Source: Gaertneriomyces semiglobifer (Eukaryota > Chytridiomycota > Chytridiomycetes > Spizellomycetales > Spizellomycetaceae). Taken from it: a stretch of DNA of 64,000 nt. The notes below the pieces were generated by a model. It ran no database searches. It worked only from the letters and a program-made list of their open reading frames with translations, and was not told where the DNA came from. Position numbers and translations under genes: made by a program. This document shows positions 45,401 through 58,156 of the stretch, one piece after another; position 1 is the first letter of the stretch; every line of letters begins with the position of its first letter. The DNA lies in contig JAHLKF010000005.1 in assembly GCA_025558075.1 (NCBI GenBank), positions 744,001 through 808,000 on the forward strand. The letters are read 5' to 3'.

Positions 45401-48400
45401 AAGGCAGCGAGATCTGTGTAACGCATGCCTTAGTTTAGTACGAGTCTGAGCAAGCAGATGCGGCCCGCTACTACAAATTAATGGCGCTCTTCAAGGACAC
45501 GAAGTCTTGCTTCGCATGACAAATCGCGACCATGACTATGGGAAAATTGTCAGACCTCCATCGTGTCGAAGCACATAAGGTACAGAGCGTACATCGCGCA
45601 ACTCGACAAGCCTGAGGGAGTAAGGCGCTGGTCTCCATTGTCAGTGACGATTGTACTTTCGATTCCTTGAAAGGGATGGAAGCTAGTGCGCACTGAGAGG
45701 CACGGACCATTCAGCGCAACTCATCAACCACTAACTTCCACGTCAGGGTCGCACCTGTAGCAAAATGTTCACTTTCTGTTCGATTTCCGTAATCTTCCCT
45801 TTCAAAGGAAATCTGCAGTGACTTGGGTTGGCGGGTGCAAACGGTGAGAAAATCGAAGCGAACGCACCTCAGCCCAGGCTCTTTGTTGATTGCATTCAGC
45901 TGCCCTTTTTCCCCATGCCAACGAAGCTCAGTAAACTCTTCCGCTTTGCACAGTAATTCCAGCTAGACCACGTGATGCTGAGTTCAAAGTGCTCCAACCG
46001 AGAGCCGTCAAACGTACATACCGCGTCCCGGACGGTAGAGCTGCGTTTCACATTAATGACCCGCACAGCGGTCTGATACTTGATGTAGTACTTCGCCATC
46101 GCTTGTCCAAATTCTGCGAAAGCTCTGTGTCAATCTTTGCGGTGAGCGTTTGTCACCCTGTTACAAACTTACCAGTGCTCTCGATGAATCTTTGATCTTG
46201 GGATACGTGGATTAACTGGTTCTCAAATAAGAGGTCCATATCACGCAAGCAGATACCTGGAAATGTAAGTCCCAATGCGATTCATATATAACTAGAATGT
46301 CGGCTTACTTTCCAGCCTATGTTCCGCAGAAAGGCGGCCTTCCGCGGTGCTGCAGTTCTTAAGCTTATAGTACGAGGGGTTGCGCTTCATGCGTACTACG
46401 TTCAATGGCCTTACTGGTGAGTTCCTGCTTAATAAAACCCGACCTGCGGCCGCTCTTACCGTATAGGAACGTGGAGCGCAACCTATGGAGTTATGTTAGA
46501 GGAAGAGCTACGTCGGGGTTCAACGCATTTCAACGCATACAAACCATTCCATAGCGAGGTTTTTGCTTTTGATCGCACCGAGCGCGACCTCGGCATTCAG
46601 ATGCTCAATCAGGCTTTCATGTAAACTGCATGGCGGATCAACATGAATTACAGTGCACATGTTTCCGCGGAAGAAATGCGCATGCAGGACATACTTGCTC
46701 TCGATAATATGCCTCCCGCAAACCAAATCCTCGTACTTCTTTTTACTATCCATGTCGGTCATGATAACGGCAGTGCCACTGTCATCAAACTAATAGACAG
46801 CAGAAGTTTGCCAACACGTCATTTACCACATCTAGATCCTATTGGCTCACCTGCGGTCTGCCAGCACGTCCTAACATTTGCATCAGGTCAAGCTCCGAAT
46901 ATGGTGCATAACGAGCTCCAACATATGCTTGAGTGCCCTTCACTATTACCAGATGGGCAGGAAGATTGACTCCAACAGCAAGGGTTGAAGTTGCACCTGT
47001 GCATCAGTGAGAAAATGGCCAAAACCAATAGTCGCAAGCAGGGCTCACAAATAACTGAGATGGCGCCATCCAGAAAAGATGATTCAATGAGATGTCGGTC
47101 TTTCAAGCCAAGGCCTGACCATATAATCATCAGATATTATTCGCGACGCAATGAATATCGAGCTTTCGCAGACCTCCGTGGTGAAATGCGACCCCTTCGC
47201 CGACGAGCTCTGCTCAACCAAGCATGTCAACATCATGCTTGCCATGAATGCATGAGTTGACGTAACATTACCTGCCAGTTTGCGGTCTCCTATTCGCTTT
47301 TTGATGTTCTCCAGCCGCGATGCGCGATCTCGTGTCTTCACAAATGGATGGGATGGTCGACCGGGCCCTCCCTGAGCGAGTTCAGCTGCAACAGTCTTCA
47401 ACTTCTCCGCGGCGCTACTGGCGGATTTCCGAGTAGAACAGAACTACCGGAAGGTTAATATTACATTTATGTGGTGATGCATTACAAAGATACAAACCAC
47501 CAAAGTTGGTTTGTGATTCGAGAATCGTTCAATGATCTCCATCAACCTATCAATGCAATGGATTTAATACAGAGAATCCTCTTCATTTAATGAACACTTA
47601 CTTGTGGTCCAAGCTAGCTTCAAATTGGAAGTAGTTGTTATTCTGGCAAAAAAATCCCAATACTTCTCGCCGCAATTTCACAGGCCTGAACTCATCCCCG
47701 AAAACCCTAGGAAACGAAGTGGTTGGTTGGCACATCGGCGACGTTAATTGTCTTTGCGTGATGCGTACTTGACTTCAGCTGGCTGGTTGTCCTCCTTCAG
47801 CCAAGCCGCAATGTCATCGATGTTTGGCACTGTGGCGGACACTGCCAGAAAGCGAATCTTACTTCCGAAAAATGGATCTCCCACTCTTTCTCGCTTCAAC
47901 TCCGAGTTGACAGTTTTCATCCTGCTAATGACGACTTCCAACGTCGCGCCCCGGCCAGGGTCGCTTAGAGTATGACACTCGTCAATCTGAGACAGCGGTG
48001 TCAACAGCTTCGATCACGCATAATTTACTGAAACTGCTACCATTATTAATCGCACTAGCCCCATGAGGTTCTTGTAATCCCGCCTGGCAGTGATTACGAT
48101 AAGTTGAGTGTCCCGACTACCGAGTTGTAGGCTACTCACCAACGCCTCGTCATCGAGTCCCATTTTTCAGGAGTGGTCACTCTATGTGATGAAACAGGAG
48201 TCAGTGATATATAATACCATGTCAAACTGTGAGCGCCTACATGATATTGCTTTGTTGAATCTCGTAGATCCGCAGATTGTCCGTATCTCCGGTGAGTTCA
48301 TTGCCTAGCATTAAGTCAATATGATGCACAGTCTTCTTTTAAGCACAACAAGCTCACATGTTAACCCTAACATACGGAATTTCTGTTGCCAATCTTTGGT

Positions 48401-49876
48401 TCGCTCATTGCAGAGTGCCTGCAACCACCAAAACAATGAATTACATACAAGCAAATGTTACCTAAGGGGATACCGACCTTCGTTGGTGCCATGTAGACGA
48501 ATTTGGCATTCTCTCCATTAGACTGAGCTAGTTGATGAAGTATCGCTGCCAACCACCGTCAGCAGTGCCCGCAGTGTATGAGAATTGCGGCCACCAACCG
48601 AGCTCCATAATACATGTCTTTCCTGCACCCGTTGGAGCTGAAGCCGTGGAAGTTTACTATAACTCCTCGTAATTCATGCCAAACATATAAATACATGTCG
48701 CCACCTACCGCTTACAACAAGGTTCTTGTCTGACCCGAACGCCTATACATGGGTTACGCGGATTTTAGCATTTTCTCACAGGCAGAACTCGCACTGTTAC
48801 CTACAATGTTGAAGCACTGTGACTGGACAGCGTTGAAATTATGGTAAGGAAACAAGCTTCGAAATTTATCGGCTTCAAGCAGAGATGTTCGTCAGGGCGT
48901 AGAGCGTAGCGTGTCCAAAGCAACACTTACGAAGGCTGGATATAGGTATTAACGAGATGCCTGAAGCTGTTGGGTCCGCAACACCAGTGTAACGGGGCTG
49001 TGCACGCTGAGTTGAATGTCCCGTAAATGGTCCTGATAACGGTACCGCTTTTGGGTACGAAATTTGCTCTCGTTGCGGAGAGATTCGGCTGCTCATCGTG
49101 CGCTGGAATTGCGAATGTAATCCACGTGCATACGCTGGTTCACTGGCAAAATCCTCGCCCTGCCCAAACGAGGGATTGTGCATGAAATCGGGGACAGCGA
49201 GCTGATCTTTCTCATGCAGGCGGTTGCTCGGCAGGGGAGATTGCAGATATGAATAAGTATAGTCACTCGGCCCTAACGTTGGCTCAGTGGCATAATGATC
49301 TAAATTTTTTCTCAATCACCTCGACGACGTGCAAACTACCGCACGCAGCACCGTACCTTCTATGGCGATATCCGCATCAATGTCGCCGCTGAATCGAGGA
49401 GGCGTCCGTTGAATGGCATATGGTACCGGGCTCGGCTGGTGTATTTCCAATGCACTAGCAAAATTCTTAATTTCACGACCAAGGATAGTGGAGCAACGTA
49501 ATGGGCATTACTACCTGAGAAAGTCGGGTGCCTCTTCTGAACCATGGCGTGCGAAACCAGGCCGGGCATCTGAGCTTCCAGTGTGCTTGAAAAGCGATCG
49601 AAAACTCCCCAGTCCGTTAGGATGCAAACGATATCCTGGCGCCCGCTCAGTTGAAGACGAAGGGGTTGCCAACCCTGGTTCCATTGAATGGTACTTCAAG
49701 CTAGCGCTATTCAGATAAAGGTCCTCGTCGGGTTCAGACTGAAGGTGTTTGGACTCGGTGGGAGTAAGATATAATGCTCGGTTGCTTGACCCTGGCTTCG
49801 TTCTCTTCAGCGCCATCGACGGTAGTCGACCCGACTGCGATGCGGATCTATCCGACATATTGCGTCTCCCGCTCAT
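42445..49876 (-). CDS. HFM1: Meiotic DNA helicase HFM1/MER3
   Basis: Reconstructed as 37 exons, 1777 aa; first exon 49515-49876, last 42445-42523. MER3/HFM1 unwinds recombination intermediates and promotes interfering crossovers in meiosis. After splicing all Ski2-type helicase motifs are intact: SAPTGAGKT (310-318, spread over two exons), DECH (418-421), SAT (466-468), AVGVNLPAH, and GRAGRP (674-679). A Sec63-like region follows (about 780-1090: [42 protein letters not shown]). Near 1246-1261 lies a cysteine/histidine cluster ([14 protein letters not shown]) typical of HFM1 C-termini; the remaining 500 residues are polar and variable. Introns average under 60 nt. Other exons: 49357-49454, 48931-49299, 48805-48872, 48709-48742, 48599-48637, 48478-48545, 48358-48418, 48241-48304, 48140-48181, 48041-48083, 47769-47986, 47602-47706, 47498-47546, 47272-47443, 47174-47209, 47049-47114, 46851-46996, 46695-46789, 46545-46625, 46460-46482, 46309-46413, 46173-46256, 46022-46113, 45868-45962, 45755-45812, 45593-45692, 45475-45535, 45260-45413, 45117-45200, 44895-45052, 44498-44844, 44253-44439, 43535-44193, 43446-43463, 42577-43390. 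Confidence 0.93.
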
Positions 49877-50133
49877 GTCTATCCTGATTGTATTTCGCTA
49901 CTCCAGGCCATCTGGCCCTTCTCAACCCTTTTACTCCAATGCGCTGATGTTTGGAGTAAGTGGCAACTCTGGTGAGAAAATTATGAAAGTCGAAGCGCGT
50001 AGGTTATATAGTATTGGTACCAGAAGTTGATAAGATACAAATCCAACGTACAGCTCCCACTATATCCATACGCACAATCAAATTCCTTGAACAGAATTGT
50101 AAATGCTGATGTTGATATGACCGTCCGTCATTT

Positions 50134-52040
50134 TCACCCCCAGGCCACAAGTCCACCCCCTCGCTCTGCTGTCCATATCTCCCGGCCATTTGGAGCCCAA
50201 ACAGCCCCACAGATACCCGTTGAATGCGCGCCACTGACAACCCTCTCGCACTTTCCTGTAAGTATGTTCCAGATGTATAGATTTCCATCAAGGCCCCCAC
50301 ACGCTGTGTATGCACCATCGGGAGATATGGTAAGGCGTGTATGAGGCGGGGCAACGGCGAACGTCTCATGCCTTGGCATAATAAAAATCAGATCTTCACT
50401 CATCAAAAATACGCAGCAGCAACAGTGATTACTTACGACAAGGTTCGCAAAATCCCCCACATTCTCATATCTACCACTCCGATTTTGGAATCTCTACCAC
50501 AACTCACCAAAACATCCCGCCCCGGAGTAACTTCCACGCTTGTAACTTGCCCGCCATGAACACCGGTAAGCTCCCTAATTACTTGGCCTGATCGTGTATC
50601 GAAAATTCTAATGTTGGTGTCAAGATGAGCACTTGCTATGAGTGTTCCGTCCCCGGATAAGGGACAGACATCGTTACAACTAGAAAGTGTAAATATCGTC
50701 TTCGTGCAAAAGCCTTTGTTGAGATCCCACAGCTTGATGGTGCGATCATGCGAACCCGATATCTGAAATCAAGACGCTCGTCACTCAGCAAAATACACTT
50801 TTCACTCAAATGCATTAAAGAACCTGCTCACATACCACTCGATCTTCATCAGTAAAACGCGCGGAATACACCTTGCCAATGTGTCCAGTCAGCGTATGCT
50901 TCGAGCGCCCCGTACCGACTTGCCATATCTTGACTGAGCAATCATTTGAGCTTCCAAGCACCAAGTCTCCAGCATAATTGAACGCCACTGCCATGACGCC
51001 TTGGGTGACCCCAGACAGGGTCATTTTTACATTCCCTGCTTTTGTGTCATACAAGACTACCTTCCTATCATTACTTCCAGTAGCAATAATGGAGGAGTCC
51101 AAGCTGATAGCCAGTGCATTGAGTTCTTTGTCAGGAGTATCCACTTTTCGCATTACTCGCGTAGGCATGGCTATGAGAGGTTGCCGTGTATCCAAATAAG
51201 CCACCTCCGAAGTTCGGCGTGACGATAAAGGGGAAGTAGCCCGGGAAGCCTCAGCTTTCGTTCGTAACGTAGTCTCTACAAACTCGTTAGCTTCATTGAC
51301 TCTTCTCGCCTCATCTTGCTTAAGTAAGATCCATCTATCAATCAACTGCTTATTCTCATGCTCCAGTGACCGATTGGATTCCTGCGCTTTCTTGAGCTCG
51401 GCTTCGCGTTGATGGAGCTCCAGCTGATGGGTTGCTAGCTCGTCTTTCAAGATTTGTATGACGTGGTCTTTCTCCTTAATCAGCTCTTGCACATCAGCAA
51501 ACTTGAGCTGCAGCTGTGTCAGCGAGGCTTTCAGAGTCTTGTTCCTTTATCAAATTTGCTGAGAAAAGGCAGTATCGCTCAGAAAAGACACTCGTCTGCT
51601 TACTCATCAGCAACCTCTTCAACCTTGGCTTCATTCAACCGAGTTCCCTCCAACAACTCGAGCATTTTCATACTGTTGATGCTTTGGGACTTGTAAAGGT
51701 CTGCTCGCTCATCTTTTAATTGCGCTATTGTTTTCTCTAATTCCAGCATGCGTTTGGCGGCATCAGCAGAACCGTACTCGCTAGCCAAGGCGGCTGTCTT
51801 GCTAAGAGAAGCATGGTCTCTGCGAAGATTAACCAATTCTTCTCGTAATTCGCAAATAACTTTTTGGTGCTCTGCGACTACCAGGGATCAATGATCGAAT
51901 TCGAATTTCGCATATTGCAGGATCACTTTACAATCATGGAACAAGTCTGCGAACGGAGCCCTCTCCTGCTTATCCCGTTCAATCAACTGACTCTTGACAA
52001 GAGAAAGGAAGGCTTCCTCTGAATCACTCTCCTCTTCCAT
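50134..52040 (-). CDS. ATG16: Autophagy protein ATG16 with WD40 domain (ATG16L-type)
   Basis: Five exons, complement(join(50134..50371,50437..50762,50836..51544,51604..51877,51932..52040)), 551 aa. ATG16 forms the E3-like complex with ATG12-ATG5 that directs ATG8 lipidation. The N-terminus carries the ATG5-binding style motif LIERDKQERAPF (about 18-29). A coiled coil covers about 40-220 (many ELE/KDE heptads), followed by seven WD40 repeats (KVVLYDTKAG, SVKIWQVGTG, TIKLWDLNKG, NIRIFDTRSG, LYIWNILTG). Yeast Atg16 lacks the WD40 part, so this is the animal/early-fungal form. All junctions in frame; first ATG in frame used. It is tandem with HFM1, 257 bp upstream. Confidence 0.92.
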
Positions 52041-52670
52041 GGCTGCTATTTGGTTGGGTTTTCAAAAGTTGTCTCTAGTGTGAAGGCTGCTGGCTCTGCT
52101 ACGAAGCAAGAGTTCAGCGCGTGTTTTGATGACCAAACATTCCGGAAAAGTTTTCTACTTCTATCTGGTTCGCAACTCCAACGCTAACTACTGAACCCAC
52201 TGAGAACTTGCGGAGGGTTGATTCGGTGATACTCTTGACACCTTGACAGCGAATTGTTTTACAAACTTACGATCTGGAGGCTTTTTACGGCGTTGGGGAG
52301 GTCTTCTGATTATAGATACCAGCGTACCTGCAGGCCGAGCGGCTGCGAATCATGATAATCCAGAGCTTTGCTTTCTGCTGAATGCTCTCTCATTTATTCT
52401 TGAGATATCCTCCTGCGGAGTCTCTGCCGTTAACACCATTATTTCAAGAGGAGAGCGGGCCGCTGTTAATTATGAATGTGTAGATGGCAGAAGTACCCGC
52501 TTATGCAGATTAGCTGCTGCGCGCCATCCGCTTGAATGAATAAAACCAATGCTATAGAATCGAGGGCTTCCAAATAGCGCCTCATCGTTAGCGGTCAAGT
52601 ATTGCGTGCTCGCTGCCGCAAAGAGAATCCACTGATGAGTGTCCGAACAGCGGAAGGTCCCAAAACTTTT
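52041..52670. other. Upstream region of ATG16; no confident gene
   Basis: 630 bp containing only short frames on both strands. One plus-strand frame (52243-52539) and a basic minus-strand stretch (RRPPQRRKKPPDRK, near 52255-52300) are visible but neither has splice support or a recognised family. Confidence 0.35.
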
Positions 52671-53059
52671 TTACTTGGCCTGATATGTGATATTGGGATG
52701 GTCGGAAGGCAACGTGAATTCGGAAATGAACGGACTGGGAGAATGCAATGAGATAGTCTCCCACACCAGACGCTCATTGGATGCACACCAGGGTTTATAG
52801 GTGATGAATCCAATGACCAAGCTGCCAAGAATGCACTCCGCATCCAACGCCAAGATTTTTTGATAGGGGTGAAGCTCCCATCTGTACGGAGCTGAAATCC
52901 GTGAGTCCAAAAAGGGGCAATGCGGTTGATCAACAGCAGCGTGTAGAACCGGGTGTGTCGACATGCAAGTTGCCACAGCGAGAACAACCAGAACACCGGC
53001 CGGTGGTGAAGATTGTAGAGAACCTTCTCGGAGCTCCCAGACAGGACAATCGCTTGCAT
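52671..53059 (-). pseudogene. Possible disrupted TMEM231-like frame
   Basis: From ATG 53059 the frame reads VLYNLHHRPV, a hydrophobic helix, and WTHGFQLR, loosely resembling the start of TMEM231 (LYELFSHPV, one helix, RSHGFWLK), a ciliary transition-zone protein. Near the A6 run at 52855-52860 the similarity seems to continue in the next frame (YQKILALDAECILGS, GFITYKPW, ISEFTLPSDHP), ending at a stop or GTAAAA donor at 52671. No intron cleanly joins the two frames while keeping the HGF segment, and I could not find the rest of the protein downstream. Alternatives: a base-calling error, a decayed gene, or coincidence. Weak call. Confidence 0.25.
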
Positions 53060-53459
53060 GTCGCAGTCACTTACTACACGCAGCCGCTGATTGTTTGCTG
53101 GTGTTGACGAAGCGAACGGCTGTTCCAAATTTCGCTTGCAAAGGCGCGCGGTTGACGTGAGGTTCACGTTTTGTTTCGTTTCTGTTTCGGCGGTTACGAA
53201 GTAGACAGTTCATCAGTCCAGTGGAACGCAGAATGATGGGACAGGCCACCGTAGCGTGGGAAAGACTTCTTGGCAGATGGGCAGCAAATCCATCCTATTT
53301 CCAACTACTTGTGGTTCAATCACTTTGCGTCCACCCAGCTGCCGCATAAAAGGACCTGGTACTTAGTGGTCCCCACCTTGCCGACAAGGACATAAACTGA
53401 CCTACTAGAGTATATACTTGTGTCACAAACAGGGCGTATAGAAGTACCCGCACCCTCCT
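53060..53459. promoter_or_regulatory. Upstream region of the ABCC transporter gene
   Basis: 400 bp with no gene that I can support. A TATATA run occurs near 53409-53415, about 45 bp before the ABCC ATG. Confidence 0.35.
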
Positions 53460-56400
53460 ATGACAGTTGAGAACAAAGATGACAAGGCCGTGTATGTGGT
53501 CACCTCGGATACCGGACACGATATAGAGGCACCAGAGGTCAAGCCTGAACCTGTGGTAATCAATGTAAGATATACGCATTCCCCTATCTGTGAAGCTATG
53601 TGTGGATCCTCATGTATGAAATTTTCGTATAGCCCGGTTTCTTCTCGTATATCACCGTCTCATGGCTCACGCCGGTGATGCGCCTTGGCGCTCGTCGACC
53701 GCTTGTAGCAGATGTGAGTTTGTTAAAGACGTCACGAGCATGGAAAGAGCCCTTGCTAACCATCATTTTTTCTATCAAAGGATTTATACCGCCTCAACCC
53801 CAAAAATCGAGCGCAAAGTATATCCGGCAAGCTTCACAAATTCTGGGAAGCGGTGGAAAGAGGCGAGCAGCCGCGTCTTCATTGGTTCTTGCTCAGGGCC
53901 CTCGCCGTACAGTTCACACTCGCAGGGATCTACTACGTCATATCGGCCGCCTGCAGTTTGTTATTGCCCGTGTTCATTGAACAGATCTTGCGCTATGCCA
54001 AAGGCTTGGATGCCTTTATCAACAACGGTTATGGACTCGCCTTTACCGCTTTCGGTTTGCAGATGGGGTATACCCTCTTCGGTCGACTGTACGATCAAAT
54101 GGTGCGCCAACTGATGCTGTGTGTCCGCACACTGTTGACGGATGCGGTCATCAGCAAAAGTCTCCGAGTCGGAAAGGTTTCCAGTGCCGAGCACCCCCCG
54201 GGAAAAATCATCGCCCTGGTCAACGTGGATGTGGAGCAAGTTGTCATTTTCATGTTTGTCTTCTGCCAATTATGGGGTACCCCCATTCAAATTAGTGTGG
54301 CGCTGGTACTGATCCACAACATGATCGGAAATGCCGTCTGGGCAGGAATTGGTGTGCTCTTGGGGTCGCTGGCACTTCAAAACGTATGCGCAGTGTTCAT
54401 CGCCAAAGGGGAAAAGTCATTCCTTGTGGCCAACGACAAACGTTTGCGCGAAATTAGAGAAATGCTGCAAGGTTGGTTTGTGCCGCACTCTTTGGCATGG
54501 ATGTGGATGTAAACTCACCTTGTTACAGGTATCAAGGTGGTCAAGTTTCGTGCATGCGAGGAGTGGTTTTTGAGAAATGTGGATGAAACCCGAGCTGAGC
54601 AGCTGAAGGGTCTCAAGCGTGTCATGGCAGGAGTCATGTCCTTGGTCAGCATTAGCCAGGTAACGTCCTCCGATCCATGCAGCTCACCAGGCTTTTGCAA
54701 TTTACTGATGCATCGTATTCCATTACCAGCTCACACCGGTTTTGCTGCCCATAACTGCCTTCATCATATATGGAAAGTCCAACGTGTTGGACGCAACCGT
54801 CATCTTCCCAGCGCTTGCGCTCTTCAACCTGTTGACAATGCCTATGTTACAACTTCCGCAGGCGTTCTCCAATCTTATCATGTGCGTCGTGTCCCTGAAG
54901 CGTCTTCGTACCTTCCTGATTCTGCCCGAGGAACCCACAAACTGGGGCAACGTGGATACCAACTACAAGCCAGAGGATGCCATCGTGTTTGATGATGCAG
55001 AGTTTGAATGGACCACAGAGCCTCCAGCTACGTCGAAATCTGCTAGAAAGCAAGCGAAGAAGGACAAGAAGAAAAAGCAGGCCAGCAACGATGAATCTGC
55101 TGATACTGTTGTAACAAGAGATCCTTTCAAGCTTTCTCTCGACTTGAAAATCCCGAAAGGTAGTCTGACTGCCATTGTTGGACCTGTTGGTGCAGGAAAG
55201 TCCTCATTCTTGGCGGCCTTACTTTCGGAGATGCGCTGCCTGAAGGGTGCGAAGCACGTTCAGGGACCAGTTGCACTCTGTACGCAACAACCGTGGTTGC
55301 TAACCACTTCCATTGCCAAAAATGTTACTTTTATGGAAGATCGGGATGAGAAGCGCATGTTGAGGGCGTTGGATGTGTGTGCCTTGAACCAGGACCTTGC
55401 GGGATTGCCCGATGGCGTTGAGACGGAAATTGGTGAACGTGGTCTTAACTTGTCTGGAGGGCAGAAGGCACGAGTAGCACTTGCGCGCGCTGTGTATGCC
55501 CAAGCGGACACCTACATGCTGGACGATGTCTTCAGCGCGTTGGACGCAGTCGTAGCGGAACAGATCTTTGAGGACTGCATATTGGGTGAATTGAACGGAA
55601 AGACACGAGTCGTTGTCACGCATCAACTACAGTTCCTGAAGAAGTGCGATTATGTTATCGTGATGCAAAATGGCAAAGCTGTGGAATATGGAACTTATGA
55701 TGACTTGAATAGTCGTGACGGCGCTCTCACCGAGTTGATGAACGCCTACAGTTCACACAACACCAACGATAACGGGGAGGATACCGACGTTGACAGTGAT
55801 GAAGACGATAAGGATGCAGCATCTGTAAAGGCGCAGGACCCTGAGGCAAAAGGTGGAAAGGCGGAAGGGGTGATGCAAGCTGAAGAGCAGTTTACTGGTG
55901 CAATTTCTTGGGCCACCTACAAGCATTACATGGACTTTTCCGGAGGTTGGCCCGTCATAGCGGCAACAGTATTGTTTATGAGTGCTTACCAGGCATGTAC
56001 GATTACTGCGAACTACTGGCTTACATGGTGGACAGATGACAAATACAACAAAGATAATGGATTTTACATGGCGACCTACGGAGCCCTTGGTGCCGCTCAG
56101 ACAGTGAGCCTCGTCATCATGAACGCCGTTGTGATCGTGGGAGCCTTCTATGTCAGTAAAAGAATACACCCGACAGCGTTACGAGGGGTAGCGTATGCAA
56201 CCATGTCTTTCCTAGATTCTCAACCTATTGGCCGGTTAATGAACAGGTTTGCTGGAGATGTCGACGTCATCGATAACATGCTTTGGGGAGACTACTTCAT
56301 CTTCACATTTGGATTATTCAACGTCCTTGGTACCGGGATTCTCATCTCCATCGGATCCCCGTATATGCTTATTTTGTTCGGAATCCTCTGCGTCCTATAC

Positions 56401-57739
56401 GTCATTATCTTCAACTGGTTCCGTCGGTCCTACCGCCAACTTAAGCGACTGTCAAGTACTGGAAAGAGTCCGGTCAATGCGTGCATCAACGAGTCCCTAA
56501 GTGGTACACTCGTGATTCGCGCGTTCGGCGCGGAGGAGAGTATTAAGAGGACTGCAAGATCCTGCCTCGACCAGTACAACACCCCTTGGTTCCATATGAA
56601 CTTGGCTGAGATCTGGATGACCAACCGCATCGAGATCCTGAGTGCCTTTGTCATCCTTTGCTTGATCCTTCTCGGTATCAACGACGTTATCAGGTCGACC
56701 GTACTGGGTCTTACTCTAAGTTATGCCATCTCCTTGACTCAGTCTGTCAATATGCTCTTAAGGTCGGGCTCACGTCTGGAATCAAACATGAACGCCGTTG
56801 AGAGACTGGTGCACTACTGCTATGGTTTGCCGCAAGAACCTGCGCATCACAAAGACAATGACCCGCCGGAAGGCACTTGGCCGAGCTCCGGCAAGTTGGA
56901 CATCAAGGACGTGCAGCTGAAGTATGCCACTGGACCTATGATTTTGAAAGGAGTGAGTATCAATATCAAGCCTGGAGAAAAGGTGGGAATCGTCGGCAGG
57001 ACGGGCAGTGGGAAGTCGACATTATTGCAGGCCTTGTTCAGACTAGTGGAGTCTCAAGAGGGAGACATCTTGGTGGACGGCATACGTGAGTTGACGTTGC
57101 AGTCTTGTTTACCTAAAGTCATGATTTGCTTACTTCTTACCCTATCCAGCCATTAAAAGCCTCGGGTTGCATACTCTGAGATCCAGGTTGCAAATCTTAC
57201 CGCAGGAACCCACCCTCTTTACGGGGACGATCCGCAGCAACTTGGGCCTCATGCATTCGTTCACTGACGACGCGCTTTGGAACGCCCTCGAGTCCGTTGA
57301 GCTCAAGGAATACGTATCTACTTTGCCTCTCAAACTTGACGCTCCCGTTACCGAAAACGGAGATAATTTGTCCGTTGGGCAACGGCAACTGCTATGTCTA
57401 GCTCGCTCCATTCTGATGAACCCCACTGTGTTGGTCATGGATGAGGCGACGGCTAGCGTGGACGTGGTAGCCGATGCTGCCGTACAGCGCTCGATTCGAA
57501 CACACTTCGCACGGACGACTGTACTGACCATCGCCCACCGGTTGAACAGTGTTGCTGATCTTGACCAAGTTATAGTCATGGATGATGGAAAGGTCGTTGA
57601 GTTTGGCACTCCATGGGAGCTGCTGGAGCGCGAGGGAGGAGAGTTTAGGAAGTTGGCCGAGGCAATGGGGTCGGATGGTTTTGCTGGTCTCAAGGACGTC
57701 GCTTTCCGGAGGTATCAGTTAACCCACACGGCGATCTAA
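53460..57739 (+). CDS. ABC transporter, ABCC/MRP subfamily (full transporter)
   Basis: Six exons, join(53460..53564,53633..53713,53781..54471,54529..54659,54730..57085,57150..57739), 1317 aa. Layout TMD1-NBD1-TMD2-NBD2 without the extra N-terminal TMD0, like short MRP proteins. The family entry motif PGFFSYITVSWLTPVMRLG precedes TMD1. NBD1: Walker A GPVGAGKS (487-494), signature LSGGQ (577-581). NBD2: GRTGSGKST (1092-1100), signature LSVGQ (1195-1199), and the MRP-style ILPQEPTLFTGTIR. The NBD1 region carries the usual MRP-type deletion pattern and a Lys-rich stretch (KKDKKKKQ) just before it; an acidic linker (DTDVDSDEDD) joins NBD1 to TMD2. Probably exports organic anions or conjugates at vacuole or plasma membrane; the substrate is unknown. 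Confidence 0.95.
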
Positions 57740-58156
57740 TAGTAATAATATCAAGTTGGAAAGTGATAGTAGTAATCCCCAATTATTTCCTACATCTCAT
57801 AATATCATTGTTTGGAACAGACACACATGGATTCGTTTCCGGCACACTGATCGAGTGAATGGCTATACATCCGTCGTTCGTCGATTAGTAGATCCTTCAT
57901 GTCTTACGATGGAGTTACCACTAGTACCGTATATGTGAGATTCCACCCCCAAAAGCGGGCACGCGTTTGCAGCGCATCTCGCGCAACAACATCATGGACG
58001 ATAGGCTGTTCACTAACCCCATCTTCTTGACCACTGCGGCCCTTTTCTTGTCGGTTACTGCAAGTGCTTTTGTCTCCTAATCGCCGTCGTTTTTGAGGGG
58101 TCTTGCTCTCTATCATTTTTATTGTGCTTAGTTGTAGTTACTTCTTTAATAGCACC
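57740..58156. other. Intergenic gap between ABCC and SHMT genes
   Basis: 417 bp between tandem plus-strand genes; AT-rich just after the ABCC stop. No gene recognised. Confidence 0.4.

Noticed and set aside
52243..52539. 98-codon plus-strand frame upstream of ATG16
   Set aside because: No family similarity, no splice partner, and located in the promoter region of a well-supported gene.
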